DNA of 64,000 bases from contig NC_133121.1 of NCBI RefSeq assembly GCF_033568475.1, forward strand, positions 8,680,001-8,744,000. The letters are read 5' to 3'. Of the stretch, positions 23,968 through 35,473 are shown in pieces; positions within the stretch are counted from its first letter, which is position 1, and every line of letters starts with the position of its first letter. The notes under the pieces were generated by a model. The model was not told the DNA's origin and searched no databases. It saw only the letters and a program-made list of their open reading frames with translations. The position numbers and the translations under genes are program-made. This DNA is from Henckelia pumila (lineage: Eukaryota; Streptophyta; Magnoliopsida; Lamiales; Gesneriaceae).

Positions 23968-25428
23968 TCAGCCTGTCAACCTAGGCGTCCCTCCACGCAA
24001 TAGGCTACCCCAATCCCACACGACAGCGGTCAAAGCACCAGTGTCGTATGAAAATTTTTTCCCTGCTAACATTATATTGCAGCCGTGGCCCTTCAGTTTG
24101 CTGAGGGCATACTTAAAATCTACATCTCCCGATATCAAAAGATAACTTGCCCCGGGGTTTTTGTACGCCCAAAAAAACATGTCGGTTGTAATTTTCTTGT
24201 CCGCAGCATCTTTTCTTTCATTAAAAAAAATGAGACGAAAAGAAATGAGACAGAAACAATACATTAAGTAATAAACACTGATTCAAAAAATATACACACC
24301 AGAAAGGATGTGGATAAACCGCACCCCGGTGGATTGCAGGACATTTTGCACTTCCTCGGAGAAAATAGTTGTATTTCCATACCCATGTATGGAAATTTTT
24401 CCCCGGAATCCCAAACCCCTAATTGCTTGGATAATGTTGCAAGTTACCCTCGGCAGAATGTCTTTGCAGTCTTTGGGAACAGGGCAGTTCTCAAGGTCCC
24501 ACCAAACCGATACATTCCCATGCTGCAGCTGCGATTGTGTGGCGTCCTCCACACTACCAGCTCCCTTTGTGCTACAGCTAGAACCCTCAACGAACGACAT
24601 ACTCTTCACACACACACATTCAAGCATTCAAGTGAGTATAAAAACTGGAAAAAAAATTAAAATGGAATACCTAAAAAGGAAAATTAAATCAAAAATTATT
24701 CTAAATATAACTAAATTCAGAATATTTGTAGACAACACATTGATATAACATCACCACATTTGTCTAAATATAACTACATTCAGAATATTCGAAAACCACA
24801 CATTGATATAACATCACCACATTTATGATTTATAAATATCGCTATGCCAAAAGAATTCCATCACCAATATAAATCAATACCCACACTATCAAAAACTTAA
24901 TGAAGATATTTTTTGTTTGTATCATTAGTTTCTAAAAATTTATAAATATCAAAATGCCAAAAGAATTCCATTAACCATATAAACCAATAACCACACCATC
25001 AAAAGCTTAGAAAAAAGATATTTTCTGTTTGTTCATCAGTTTCTAAAAATTTGGGAGTCAAAAGAAGCAATCAAATATAAACATTAGTTTATCCAAAAGA
25101 GGTCTTATACTTACACTTGAAGAAAATCTGAAAACAGTCCACAGAGGCGGTCGCACGGCGCACTCCAGCTTACGTAGAACAAGACCCTTAGCTTCTGAAA
25201 AAAAAATGCTTAGATTTAGCTAAAAACATTATACAAGCTCAAATACGCCATCTCTAACAATAACCCCGCGGAAAAATCAATAAACAAACACCAATCACTA
25301 CCTAGGGTTCTTGGAGAAACTCGAATACGAAGATTGCCCCTTGTAAAAGTTGTCAAATTGAAGCTTATATCAAGGGCTTCAAAAGGCCAATACAAATTCT
25401 TAGATTTGGTGACTGAAAACAGCCGCAT
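23968..25428 (-). CDS. NYN-domain ribonuclease-like protein (MARF1/limkain-b1 type)
   Basis: The catalytic part is two exons: from ATG 24600 to 24300, then 24209-23968, in phase, ending in a stop. It carries an NYN (PIN-like) fold: WWDLENCPVP, then the conserved AADKKIT and LISGDVDF segments, whose Asp residues form the acidic metal site in the family. Plant NYN proteins of this type are putative RNases. Two upstream exons (25428-25302, 25194-25115) join in frame to 24603, giving 250 aa with an N-terminal extension rich in Arg, Ser and Thr and poor in acidic residues. That suggests an organelle transit peptide (inference). If those exons are wrong, the 180-aa form from 24600 remains. No OST-HTH/LOTUS repeats follow, so it is a minimal NYN protein. 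A foldback MITE begins a few bases upstream of ATG 25428. Confidence 0.75.
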
Positions 25429-25431
25429 TCT

Positions 25432-25763
25432 TTAATAATTTTTTTGGAATATTGCATATATCACCCTTGTGAAATCCCGTGCTGGCTAATAACCCATGTG
25501 AAAATTTTTTAAGCTAATAACCCCCTGTGATTCTAGATTTGTAGCATACACACCCCTTCTGGCTAAAAAATGACGAAAATACCCTCGACTTTTATGAACT
25601 ATTTAATTTATTCATTTTCGTCATTTTTTAGCCGAAAAGGGTGTGTATGCTACAAATCTAGAATCACAGGGGGTTATTAGCTTAAAAAATTTTCACATGG
25701 GTTATTAGCCCGCACGGAATTTCACAAGGGTGATATATGCAATTTCCCAAAAAAATTATTAAA
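25432..25763. mobile_element. ~330-bp foldback MITE, MULE-like ends
   Basis: The two halves are near-perfect inverted copies, for example CATGTGAAAATTTTTTAAGC on the left against GCTTAAAAAATTTTCACATG on the right, with a short AT-rich loop near 25600. The subterminal style (ATTGCATATATCACCCTTGTG) resembles the TIR of the MULE at 3768 (ATTGCATTTTGACCCCCTGTG). No 9-bp duplication is evident. It lies immediately upstream of the predicted NYN start codon and may supply its promoter or 5' UTR. Confidence 0.85.
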
Positions 25764-25844
25764 AGCCACGTGTCAATCATTAGATCGTATAATAATTCGT
25801 TTCCTCGCCTTCATTATTTTCTTATTCATTCCACTTATCAAATA

Positions 25845-26105
25845 CTCCCTCCGTTCAAATACATAGTCCTACTTTTTTTTTCACACAGATTAAGAAAAGA
25901 TTATTGGAAAATTAAATTTTATACAAAGTTATTATTTTATCCCTATTTAATGTATTAAAAAATGATTGCACAATTTTCAATGTGTAGTTAATAGGGGTAT
26001 ATTGGTAAAGGAGTGTAAAAAAAATATTACTAAATATGGTATATGACTATGTATTTGGGACAAACAAAAAAGAAAACGTAGACTATATAATTGATACGGA
26101 GGGAG
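25845..26105. mobile_element. Stowaway MITE (Tc1/mariner type)
   Basis: The TIRs CTCCCTCCGT at 25845 and ACGGAGGGAG ending at 26105 are the Stowaway signature, flanked on both sides by the TA target duplication (25843-25844, 26106-26107). The 261-bp element is AT-rich and non-coding, as expected. Confidence 0.92.
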
Positions 26106-26871
26106 TAATAAATATCTTGTTAAACAAGAGTGAAATCATAATGTTAAGTTTTCATCAATGATAAGCTTACTTTTATAACTCTAGACTCTTGAAATTAAAT
26201 TTTTATTCTAAGAATCCTCTTAATGGCGTTTAATTGTTTTAACTAATTTTTCTTGATATACCAATGCTAATATGCATTATAAAAGTTATATCATACGCTC
26301 TAAGTCTCAGTTATGTAGACCTATTTTTTTCTTCTCACACAGTTTCAGAAAAATTTTTAGAAAACAAATTACTTTATTTTCTTAAATTTAATGTATTCGA
26401 AAAAATTGTCACGTAATTTTCAAGACTTAATAGAGGTATTAGAGTTAAAAAAAAAATTACTGAATATTATATTCAGGATAATAAAATAGAAAACATAGTT
26501 GACGGATGCTATCAGTTAGGAATTCTAGTGGATGCACTATGTTAAATTATAATAAAGTTGGATGAAGTTCAAGTCGTTCTCACTTCTCACATAAACTTTA
26601 TCTAATTTTTAGAATATAAATTATTTAATTTAATTTACTTTAAATCAAAAGAATGATGATTGAGATAATTTAAACGAATAAAAAATAATAAAGTATTCTA
26701 AACACATCAAACTTAAATAGTTTTTGTAATCTCTAAAAATAAATTATTATGAAGATTTTTTTAACAAATTGTTGCAAACACTACCTTAAAATAACTCAGA
26801 AAAACTTCGCCTCCAATGCAGGCACGCTTATATTTTAATATAAAATGTTTGTTTACGATACAATTTTTTTA
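26106..26871. other. Intergenic with a diverged Stowaway-like copy
   Basis: About 26295-26510 resembles the Stowaway at 25845 (TTATGTAGACCTATTTTTTT and TTCTCACACAG words, and GAAAACATAGTTGACGGATG at the other end), but its TIRs are degraded. No gene is seen. Confidence 0.4.
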
Positions 26872-28267
26872 GAGTTATTTGCACCAACCACCCCTATGAA
26901 ATATTGAAAATGCACACTTCTCCCATGTGAAATTTTAATAGGCATCTTCAACCCTAACCTTTTAAAAAATTAGCACACTCGCCCTTTCAGATGAGTGATT
27001 GTTGCGGACGCGCTCCTCATGCGACTGGGCAAATATTTTGATATTTTTTTGCACCAAATACCCTAGTGAAATATTAAAAATGCATATTTGACCCCTATGA
27101 AAATAATTTTTAAATCTATTCAACCCATAATACACAATTTTTAATAAAATCCAAGTATAAATATTTAGAAAACATTTTTTGTTTTATTAAATTTTTATTT
27201 TTTTATTTTAAATATATTATCATTAATTAATTATTTTTTAAAAAATATTATTACTTTATCTTGTTATCATTATTTTATTAAATTCACTTCATATTTCCAA
27301 CTTTTTCATTAAACATGCATTCATAAACAAGTATTTAAATAATTTCAAGTACCAAAATATTGAACTAAACTGATAAGTTCAAACAAATTGTTTTTTTGAT
27401 TTAGGACTATATATTATTGAACCAAAATTTAAATTTTTCGAGAATATGCATTGAATAATTTTTAATAAATAATAAAAAAAAATACATGCTTATATAATTC
27501 TAAATCGAAAAAGTAACATTCATTAACTTATCATTTGGTTCAATATTTTGGTATTTTTAGATATTTAAATCTTTATTTATGAATCATGTGTAATGGATAA
27601 GTTGAAAATACGAAGTGATTAGATAAAATAATGATAACGAGATAAAGTAATAATTTTTTTAAAAAATAAATTAATTATAAATTATAAATTAAATTTAAAC
27701 ATAAATAAAATTAAAAATGTTTGGTACTTATCATTAACTTATCATTTTGATTTAATATTTTGGTACTTTTAGGTATTTAAATCTTGTTTATGAATGCATT
27801 TTTAATGGAAAAGTTGGAAACAAAAAGAAAGTTTAATAAAATAATGATTAAAAAATAAAATAATAATATTTTTTTAGAAAAAAATAAAAAAAATATTTGT
27901 TTAGAAAACAATTATATAATCATAATAAATTTAAAAATAAAAATAAAATTAATAAAACGAAAAATGTTTGTTAAATATTTTGTAATTAGATTTTAATAAA
28001 AATTGTGTATTATGGGTTGAATAGATTTAAAAATTATTTTCACAGGGGTCAAATATGCATTTTTAATATTTCACAGGGGTATTTGGTGCAAAAAATATCA
28101 AAATCTTTGCCCAGTCGCATGAGGGGCGCGTGCGCAACAATCACTCATATGAAGGGGCGAGTGTGCTAATTTTTTAAAATGTCAGGGTTGAAGATGTCTA
28201 TTAAAATTTCACAGGGGAGAAGTATGCATTTTTAATATTTCACAGGGATGGTTGGTACAAATAACTC
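26872..28267. mobile_element. 1.4-kb long-TIR foldback element, MULE-like
   Basis: The first ~330 bp and the last ~330 bp are inverted copies (GAGTTATTTGCACCAACCAC at the left; the complement of GGTTGGTACAAATAACTC at the right). Weaker pairing continues through the AT-rich middle, where one segment (near 27540) is repeated directly near 27740. The flanks ATTTTTTTA and ATTTTTTTTA are consistent with a 9-bp MULE target duplication that changed length in its T-run. No coding sequence remains. Confidence 0.8.
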
Positions 28268-28838
28268 ATTTTTTTTATTTGAAACATAACGAGGTTAAAA
28301 AAAAACGTAGAAATATGGACCGGATTCCTTTTATCCAATGCTTAGCACTGGGGGAGAAGAAAAACTAATGGTAAAATTTTATTATTAGAAAATCATTTTA
28401 ATAATTAAGGTAGTATTTACAATCTCTATAATAACTTATTTTTAAAAATTGCAAACACTATTTAAATACATCGAGTTATATAATACCGATTTATTAAAAT
28501 CTCTTCTTTAAATAACGGTAGAATGTTAGTATTATGTCATTAATTTATCGAATAAAATTGAAGTCTGAGTTTAAAGTAATCATTGTCCATTGAAGTCGTC
28601 AATGATTACTTTTTGCATTGCAATCACTCAAGTTTTTATCCAAGGTTTGTAGTTGAAGTTTTTTGCTACTGTAGAAGGGTTTAAGATAAACAAACATTCT
28701 TTGTATTTGGTGTTGTGTTACACTATAAGTTTCGATTGGACACAAGATATGTTCTAAATCAAAGTGAATTATTACAAAGTTCGTAAAACAAAGGTATTCT
28801 AACGGGCTTCTTTCTTCCGAGTGGAAAAAAAGAAGATG
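28268..28838. other. Intergenic
   Basis: No gene is seen. 28776-28838 is one unit of a ~70-bp sequence that recurs in tandem on the far side of the MULE (32488-32690). Confidence 0.5.
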
Positions 28839-28847
28839 TAAAATGAT
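28839..28847. repeat. Left 9-bp target duplication of the 3.6-kb MULE
   Basis: TAAAATGAT, repeated exactly at 32488-32496 on the other side of the element. Confidence 0.9.
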
Positions 28848-29994
28848 GGGAAAAATCTCGGTTTAGTCCCAAATCTTTTGGGTCATTCCCGGTTTAATCT
28901 CAAATGAATTTAATGGGCCGATTTAGTCCCAAACGTTTAGGTTTTTTTCCCAATTCAGTTTTCCGTCAATTGAAGAGTTAAAATAGACGGGTAAATTTGT
29001 ACGCATCTTCATATCTATATTTCTCTCCCCAATTTTCAAACTCAGTCCGCCCTAATTTTTTCTCCCCAACTCTTCTTCTTCTTCCCTGCTACCGCCGAGG
29101 TCCACCGCCGGACCACCACCTACCGGCCGATCCCCTCCCAAGGTTTCTTCTTTTCTCCTTGCATTATTTTTCCCGTAAATTTCCAGATCCTATGCTAAAA
29201 TAGCATTCTTCAAATACAGCTAGCGAGAATAGTGTTCTGAGATTATGATAATCAAAATGATGCTAATCAAAATTTTGTTCTGTTCAAAAAAAAAAAATTC
29301 TTTAAATTTCCAGATCTTGTGGTAAAATAAGTAGAGACGTGTTGTATTTTTTTTTTACGAAATATGGTAAACAATAGCTTGATACAAAATATGATTAAAA
29401 AGGTGTGCTTTTTTAAGCACATAAGATTGAGCGGTAGAATACTCATTTTGAGCTAATTTATTGTGTGGACTTTCCATGTTGAGTATCTTTAATAGTAACT
29501 ATATATGTATGCCACTCTTTTATAGTTATTTGTTGGTGTTATATTTAGATTTGCGAAATGTACAATGACGATTATTTTCTATATAATTTAAGAAATTTTG
29601 GAACGAGGCAGTGAATAGGTATACCAATTTCACCATCGAAGGTTGTTGAAGTGATTTATTCTAAGAAATTAGGAGTGTTGAAAACAAAGAAATTATTGGA
29701 GTTCTCATTTCTATCTAGTCCCAAAACGCGTAATGCTAAGAAAATATCTCTTATAGGAAGTGAATATGATGCATTGAATTTTATTTTTGACATTGTAGTG
29801 TCTTGTTTTGCTGTGCTTGCAAAGTTGTTGAGGTCGGATAGTAACTTTTTGTGTTTTTTTTAAACTACTTGGACGCATCTATATTCTCTTAAATTGTGAG
29901 TTTTTGTTTTGTTTTTTTTGGTGTAAGGTATTGTTTTTATTATTTTTTATATATGAAATAATTAGCATTGCTTGTAATTTTTTATTTAATGTAG

Positions 29995-30281
29995 GGAAAA
30001 ACATATGTTGTTTTCATTGGGCGTAAACCTGGTATATATAGATCAACTTGTGAAGAGACACAAGAGCAAGTGAATAATTAGCGGCGCTTCCCACAGGTCA
30101 TTCTATAGCAGGGACGATGCAAAAAAGGCCTTTGATGCTTATATGAAGAAACAAGTTTCAACTTAAGTTGAAAGATGCGTTATCAAATTTAGCAAACGAG
30201 AACGACAAACATGCGGCGAGAGTTGAAGAGATAATGAAAGATATAAAACAACAACTTGCATCTCTAGAAATTAGTGGTTGA
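29995..30281 (+). pseudogene. Viroplasmin/RNase H1-type N-terminal domain fragment
   Basis: After a good acceptor (TTAATGTAG) the frame reads YVVFIGRKPGIY, the start of the small RNA/DNA-hybrid-binding domain shared by eukaryotic RNase H1 and caulimovirus P6 (Cauli_VI family). The frame then breaks, with stops near 30080. The matching second half (FYSRDDAKKAF) is found in another frame, followed, after a further stop at 30163, by a charged coiled-coil-like segment ending at a stop at 30279. The RNase H catalytic domain is absent. It is most simply a host gene fragment captured by the MULE. A viral origin is not supported, because no other caulimovirus gene is present. Confidence 0.65.
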
Positions 30282-30426
30282 TGATTAAATATCCTATGAC
30301 AATATAAGATTGTAGACTTTTGAAGAAGTTAATTTTATTATTGTTAAGGAGATTGAAAGATATTATTGGTCCTATTTTTTTCTGCTATATTATGTGGAAT
30401 ATACTTTGTTAAGCTAGAGCAATATA

Positions 30427-30620
30427 TGAAGAATCTCAAGATACTTTATGTTGCTATATTTTCTGTTTTTATGAATCCCTTTAAAATATGTATGATGATG
30501 TTTTTTTTTTCAGAATCTCAAATATGAATGTTGCTGTATTTTCTGTTCCGATTATTTATTTTATTTTTTTAGAATCTCAAATATGTATGTTGTTATATTT
30601 TCTGTTTTTTTTTCTTTTAA
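30427..30620. repeat. Short tandem repeat inside the MULE
   Basis: Three imperfect copies of a ~60-bp unit containing GAATCTCAAATATG...TTGCTGTATTTTCTGTT, separated by T-rich spacers. Confidence 0.7.
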
Positions 30621-31435
30621 AAGGAATTTCGATTATGTATTTGGTCATAGAGGGTGTTCTGTTCTTTATTCTTTTGTTAATCCTTCTACCAACCCCTACG
30701 TATGTATCATCCATATATGGGTGTGTGAAAAGTTTGTATATTTTATTCTTTGGAAGAGTTTAAATAATTTAGAAAAGTAAATTTTGACAATTTACAGGCC
30801 AAAATCCAAAACATGTCAACTTATATAACTAAAATCAGAATTTTTACTCAAAATATACACATGATTCTTGAAGAAGTTAATTGAATTTTGAATTTAAGTA
30901 CTAAATATAATAAATTTAGAATACATTTTCTATGGTGTTTACTGTTTAACTTACTTTGGTTGAGGGTAATTATGACAGATGCAATAAACTCATTAGGCTC
31001 TCCCAAAAAAACTAATCTGAGATTTTCACACATCCGAGACAAATCCTTACCATTCCATGTGGATCTAGGAACCAAAGCAAACTTGTACCAAGTACGCACA
31101 AATATAAAAGTGGCTTACGAAGCTCAAATTTCATATAAATCCAACCACTGGAACTACACAAAATTTTAATAGAGACCTCTAACAACTACTCCAAAATCAA
31201 CAATTCCAACTCATACATCCATCAAGTGCAACCAGCCACCAAAAATTAGATATTGATAGAACTAATATCAGCAGCCACCAAAATAATATATTGATAGAAC
31301 AAGAATCTCAAAAGAAGATAATTCATCTACCATGCCTAACCAAAAGACGTAAATAGTTATCCTAATCATTTCATTAAAGTTCAGCATCTGATGTTGCATC
31401 TCTAGATTCAGTAGCTGATTTTTTTATCCCTCTCA

Positions 31436-31583
31436 GAATCAATTCTTCATGACAGATCGTTTGGAAGAAGTAGACTGTTGTGAAGCTGATTGTTCATCTC
31501 TAGGTTGAACACCCATGGAAGATCTCAGTCGCGATACTGTTGTGAAGTTGACGCCACCTTTCACAAAAGCTGGTTTGGCAGGA
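31436..31583 (-). pseudogene. Unidentified coding-like C-terminal exon
   Basis: The minus strand encodes roughly 45 residues, with KGGVNFTTVSRLRSSM followed by a Ser/Gln-rich tail ending at a stop. The composition looks coding, and the position inside the MULE suggests the tail of a transposase or of a captured gene. I do not recognise the family. Confidence 0.25.
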
Positions 31584-32487
31584 ACCTATATCAATACATA
31601 AAATTTTACAAAATACTTTGTGTTAAATCAATAAATAAGTTTTTCATAGCTTACATTAGTTGTCGATCGTTATGTCTTTATGCCTCTAATAATTATATCA
31701 TTGGTTTCTTTTTGAAGCAGCCACATGAGACAAACATCGGCATTTAACAAGAGAGGTATTTATAAACATAATTTGTGAGTCTCAATATTTCCATCAAGAA
31801 TTAATAATTATGGACTTCACTGATACATTAATATGAATTGTGCAAATAAACTTTCTACTCTTAAATTAAATTCTTCACAATTGCTGATGAAATCGAAATA
31901 CTCGTACAAAAGTTTTATATCATATCAACTCTAATATGCTCTTTCTTAATTATTTGGAAAAAGAAAAAAAAAAACAATTGACTAATCATATATAATCTGA
32001 AAGACAAAAATACTCGGTACAACATCTCGATTATATTTAATCCTATTTTGTATCAATCTATTGCTTACCATATTTCGTAAAAAAATACAAAATCTCTAAT
32101 TATTTTAGCACATGATCTGGAAATGTAAGAAATGTTTTTTTTAACTGAACTAAATTTTACGGGAAAAATAATGCAAGGAGAAAAGAAGAAACCTTGGGAG
32201 GAGATAGGCCGGTAGGTGGTGGTCCGGCGGTGGACCTCGGCGGTAGCAGGGAAGAAGAAGAAGAGTTGGGGAGAAAAAAATAGGGTGGACTGAGTTTGAA
32301 AATTGGGGAGAGAAATATCGATATGAAGATGCGTACAAATTTACCCGTCTATTTTAACTCTTCAATTGACGGAAAACTGAATTGGGAAAAAAATCTAAAC
32401 GTTTGGGACTAAATCGGCCCATTAAATTTATTTGGGACTAAACCGGGAATGACCCAAAAGATTTGAGGCTAAACTGGGATTTTTCCC

Positions 32488-32496
32488 TAAAATGAT
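32488..32496. repeat. Right 9-bp target duplication of the 3.6-kb MULE
   Basis: TAAAATGAT, identical to 28839-28847. Confidence 0.9.
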
Positions 32497-32690
32497 TTTA
32501 ACACTTTTAACTTCTACAAAGTATTCTAACAGGCTTCTTTCTTCCGAGTGGAAAAAAAGATGTAAAATGATTTAACACTTTTAACTTCTACAAAGTATTC
32601 TAACGGGCTTCTGATTTCCGAGTGGAAAAAAAAAAAAGGAAGACGTAGAAGGATTAACACTTTTAACTTCAACAAACTCTAGTGTCATTT
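32497..32690. repeat. ~70-85-bp tandem repeats at the MULE target
   Basis: The unit TTTTAACTTCTACAAAGTAT, then TCTAACGGGCTTCT and CCGAGTGGAAAAAAA, recurs two to three times here, with one more copy on the left flank (28776-28838). The MULE therefore landed inside a pre-existing tandem array. Confidence 0.8.
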
Positions 32691-34078
32691 ACTCTTTGTA
32701 TATTTCTTTTCTAACCCAATTTGTTAAATTATAGCATCTATTATTTTTCACTAGATCCAGTTGAACATTTTTGCAGTTTGAAAAATCATTTTCAAATGTA
32801 GACCTAGGTTGTCGAGAAAGGGGCTTGCATAGCTAACTCTACAGTCTACCAGTACAGCCAATATAACGGCCATACTCCTGTAGAGAAGCATATTCATATG
32901 CCAGTTCCACGGTTTTTTATGATCTAATTTTCTTGCTCATATACTTATTGCTTATTGTATTGTTTATTATCTTTGAGTGAAATCTTATCACGTGACTTTA
33001 GTACTCAGTTCCAGCACCACATCCAAGCCTGAACTCGAAAGCCTGCAAGGAAGAACAGAACTCCAGTGAGAATATTGAAGCTATTTTACATATTAAATTT
33101 TGTTCCTGAAATGGATGATGTTTCTATCTTGGGTTCCCATTAAGTAGTAGATGAACATATACACCAGGAAAGGAGCATAATTCTGAAGTGATGATAAATA
33201 CGATAAATGGCAATCCCACAAAAGGTTCAAATATCTAGAATTATTTTTCCATTTCGAACCAAATCATTTATGAAAATTTGCTTTAAGATGGATATAAAAC
33301 ATGCGTGTCATACATGTAAGGTTCCGGGTTATCACCGGTCGAGATCTGCAGCTTTATTGGTAGTTGGTACTTCTCAAGACATTCACAAATAATTTTTGCT
33401 TAGAAACTGAAGTTTACCAAACAGGTCTCACCATTCAAATATCACCAAACAATTCGTCCATTTCATCAGTTTTACCACACGACTACACTCACCCCTTGGC
33501 CAAAAGTTACATTTCACCTCAACCTTGTATAAATTTTCATAAGAAAAATAAAAAAGAAAACACTTATCATCAGTTGTCTAAAGGAAAACTAAAATTTGAC
33601 ATCACCACCTCAGACAGACAAGAATGGGCCTCTCCCAGCGTCCACTAAACCCCAACTGGAACTACAAGTAATGGGGGAGAGATTGAACTTTACTTTCAAC
33701 TGTTCTCTACTAATCAAACCTTATAATCAATCATGCACTGAAAAGCAAGATAGAAACATTCACTAATATAAGAAAAAAAAATTTAGCCATCAATATTAAT
33801 CAATTAGGTGCAAATACTAGAAATCTAATCAATATGAAGGGAATAAAATATCCAAATAAATGAAATGATCAAGAAAGGAAATCTATCTTGATATGGGTTT
33901 GAACTTTAAAGAAAAGAAGACAAACATAAGTTCAAATACAGTTATTCCTTCAATTTTCACCCTAAAACACAAAAACATCAGTATCAACTATCAAGGACCA
34001 GGACACACAGAAACAAACAAAAAAATTCATATGCATTGCGGGGACAGAAAGGATACCAGATTTCTCATTATCATACCT
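32691..34078. other. 3' flank of the second PUF gene
   Basis: No further gene is seen. From about 33000 it aligns with 9736 onward (for example CGAACTCGAAAGCCTGCAAG, with one change), defining the duplicated block shared by the two minus-strand PUF loci. 32700-33000 is unassigned. Confidence 0.65.
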
Positions 34079-35473
34079 CTAAATTTTCCATTTTGGCTTA
34101 ACGTTCTCTCCATGGCAAGGGCTACGCGAGTGATCGGAGTGTAGGGCGATCTGATGATTCAAACTATTGAGAACGGCTCCCTGTGAAATTGCATAAATTT
34201 GTATTACCTTAATGTTTGATTCGAGCTATAGCTTGATTGTAAAAAAAGAAACAAAAAAACATGAACATCGTTAATGGTACCGTAGTGTGTTTCTTAGCGT
34301 GTTCGATAATATCTTTGCCATAAGGATGAAGTAGGACTCTCGGGAAATCAGAACTGGATATTATCTCATTGATGATTTGAGGCGTGTATTCTTTTTTGTA
34401 TATCTCCATCAATTCATTTACAATCCAGGTTCCATATTTGTTCACAGACATGCATGCAAAAGCCCCTGTCAGCCGGGCTACTATATCTCTTACCCCTTCC
34501 TCCAACCTGACAGTTATTACATGCAGCACCACACGACTCCTGAAACCAGAAAACTGTAGGGTTATGTATTGTAGATGCAAATTTGCAAGACGGCTATAAA
34601 AAAGAAAATGATTTGTGTGCCTATGTATAGGTACCCGAATGGCTCAAGATACAAACGATGCACATTTTCTATTATTTCTGAGAGGATATGCTGCCTGATT
34701 TCCGGTGGAAAGACTTGTGAGTTGAGGACTTCCCGAAGAAGGAAGGCCCCGCTTTCCGTGGTGGCGATTTCGAAAAGATTATCAGCTATCACATCAAATA
34801 TCTGCAAAAACACAAGTGATGTTATAGATGTGGTAAATTCGGAAAACTAGGAGACATTCAATGATAAATACCTGAGTTTGTTTTTCAGGGAATATATATA
34901 AGCAATGTCGAATTACGCCAACACCAGTCTTGTGGTTTACGAGTGGAACAGTCATGCTTTGGAAGATGGATATCATATGGGATTTCTGCTCTGGTGTCCT
35001 GAGACACTCTATAAATTTCTTCATAGACTTTGATCTGCAAGAAAATCCAGAAATCAAATAGTTACAGTACAATACAACACATATTATGGTGTATATGAGC
35101 AATTGTTAACATACCCTCGAGAGTTGAGGCAGACAGCCATAAGTACATCGGCATCAGAGGTGACTGAGAAAACCACCTGTTCCATCTGTTCGTTGTCGCA
35201 GACTTCGTAAAGCTTTTCGATTACATAGCTACCGTACCAATCGAGCATCAAAATACATATATGATCTTTCACCTCGGAAAAGATCATTTGCAAGCCATCC
35301 GGTCTCCTTCTCTCGAGAACGTGACGCAAGAAGTGACAACAATCTGGATCCATTGCTTCCCAAAGCACCTTGCCCTTCAAATCTTCCAAAAAATAAACAG
35401 GTGGCTGCGTATGTATACCCTGGGTTGGCCTGTATCCGGCGGGAACAGGCGCCGACCTGTTATTGTCAAACAT
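34079..35473 (-). CDS. Pumilio-family protein with decayed recognition residues
   Basis: The five-exon model (35473-35115, 35034-34872, 34801-34635, 34539-34281, 34180-34079) keeps phase and encodes 349 aa from ATG 35473, the same start as in the truncated copy at 11273. Eight PUF-like repeats are present. The expected Gln at recognition position 16 is missing from every repeat I can align: repeat 1 has Arg, repeat 2 (GSYVIEK) Glu, repeat 6 (GSRVVLH) Leu, repeat 7 (GTWIVNE) Asn and repeat 8 (GKDIIEH) Glu. The protein probably keeps the PUF fold but binds RNA differently or not at all. The C-terminal exon differs from the paralogue, ending in a basic tail (NVKPKWKI). The frame is intact, which argues against simple pseudogenisation. 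It was probably derived from the same ancestor as 14035-15504 by local duplication. Confidence 0.82.

Larger units (their letters stand above)
28848..32487. mobile_element. Non-autonomous MULE with long TIRs and captured coding fragments
   Basis: The ends begin GGGAAAAATC and finish GATTTTTCCC. TIR similarity runs about 340 bp without a break and then, around an indel, to about 29390 on the left and 32025 on the right. A perfect 9-bp duplication TAAAATGAT flanks it, diagnostic of Mutator transposition. No full transposase is present. The interior carries a broken viroplasmin-type fragment (29995-30281), a short coding-like tail on the minus strand (near 31436-31583) and a small tandem repeat. 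This fits a Pack-MULE or a deleted derivative. Confidence 0.9.

Noticed and set aside
29995-30281. Integrated pararetrovirus (caulimovirus)
   Set aside because: Only the viroplasmin-type domain is present, which plants also have in RNase H1-like genes. No coat, movement or polymerase gene of a caulimovirus is nearby, and the piece lies inside a MULE.
30848-31169. Overlapping open frames on both strands inside the 3.6-kb MULE
   Set aside because: No recognised domain on either strand, and no splice or start context that favours one of them.
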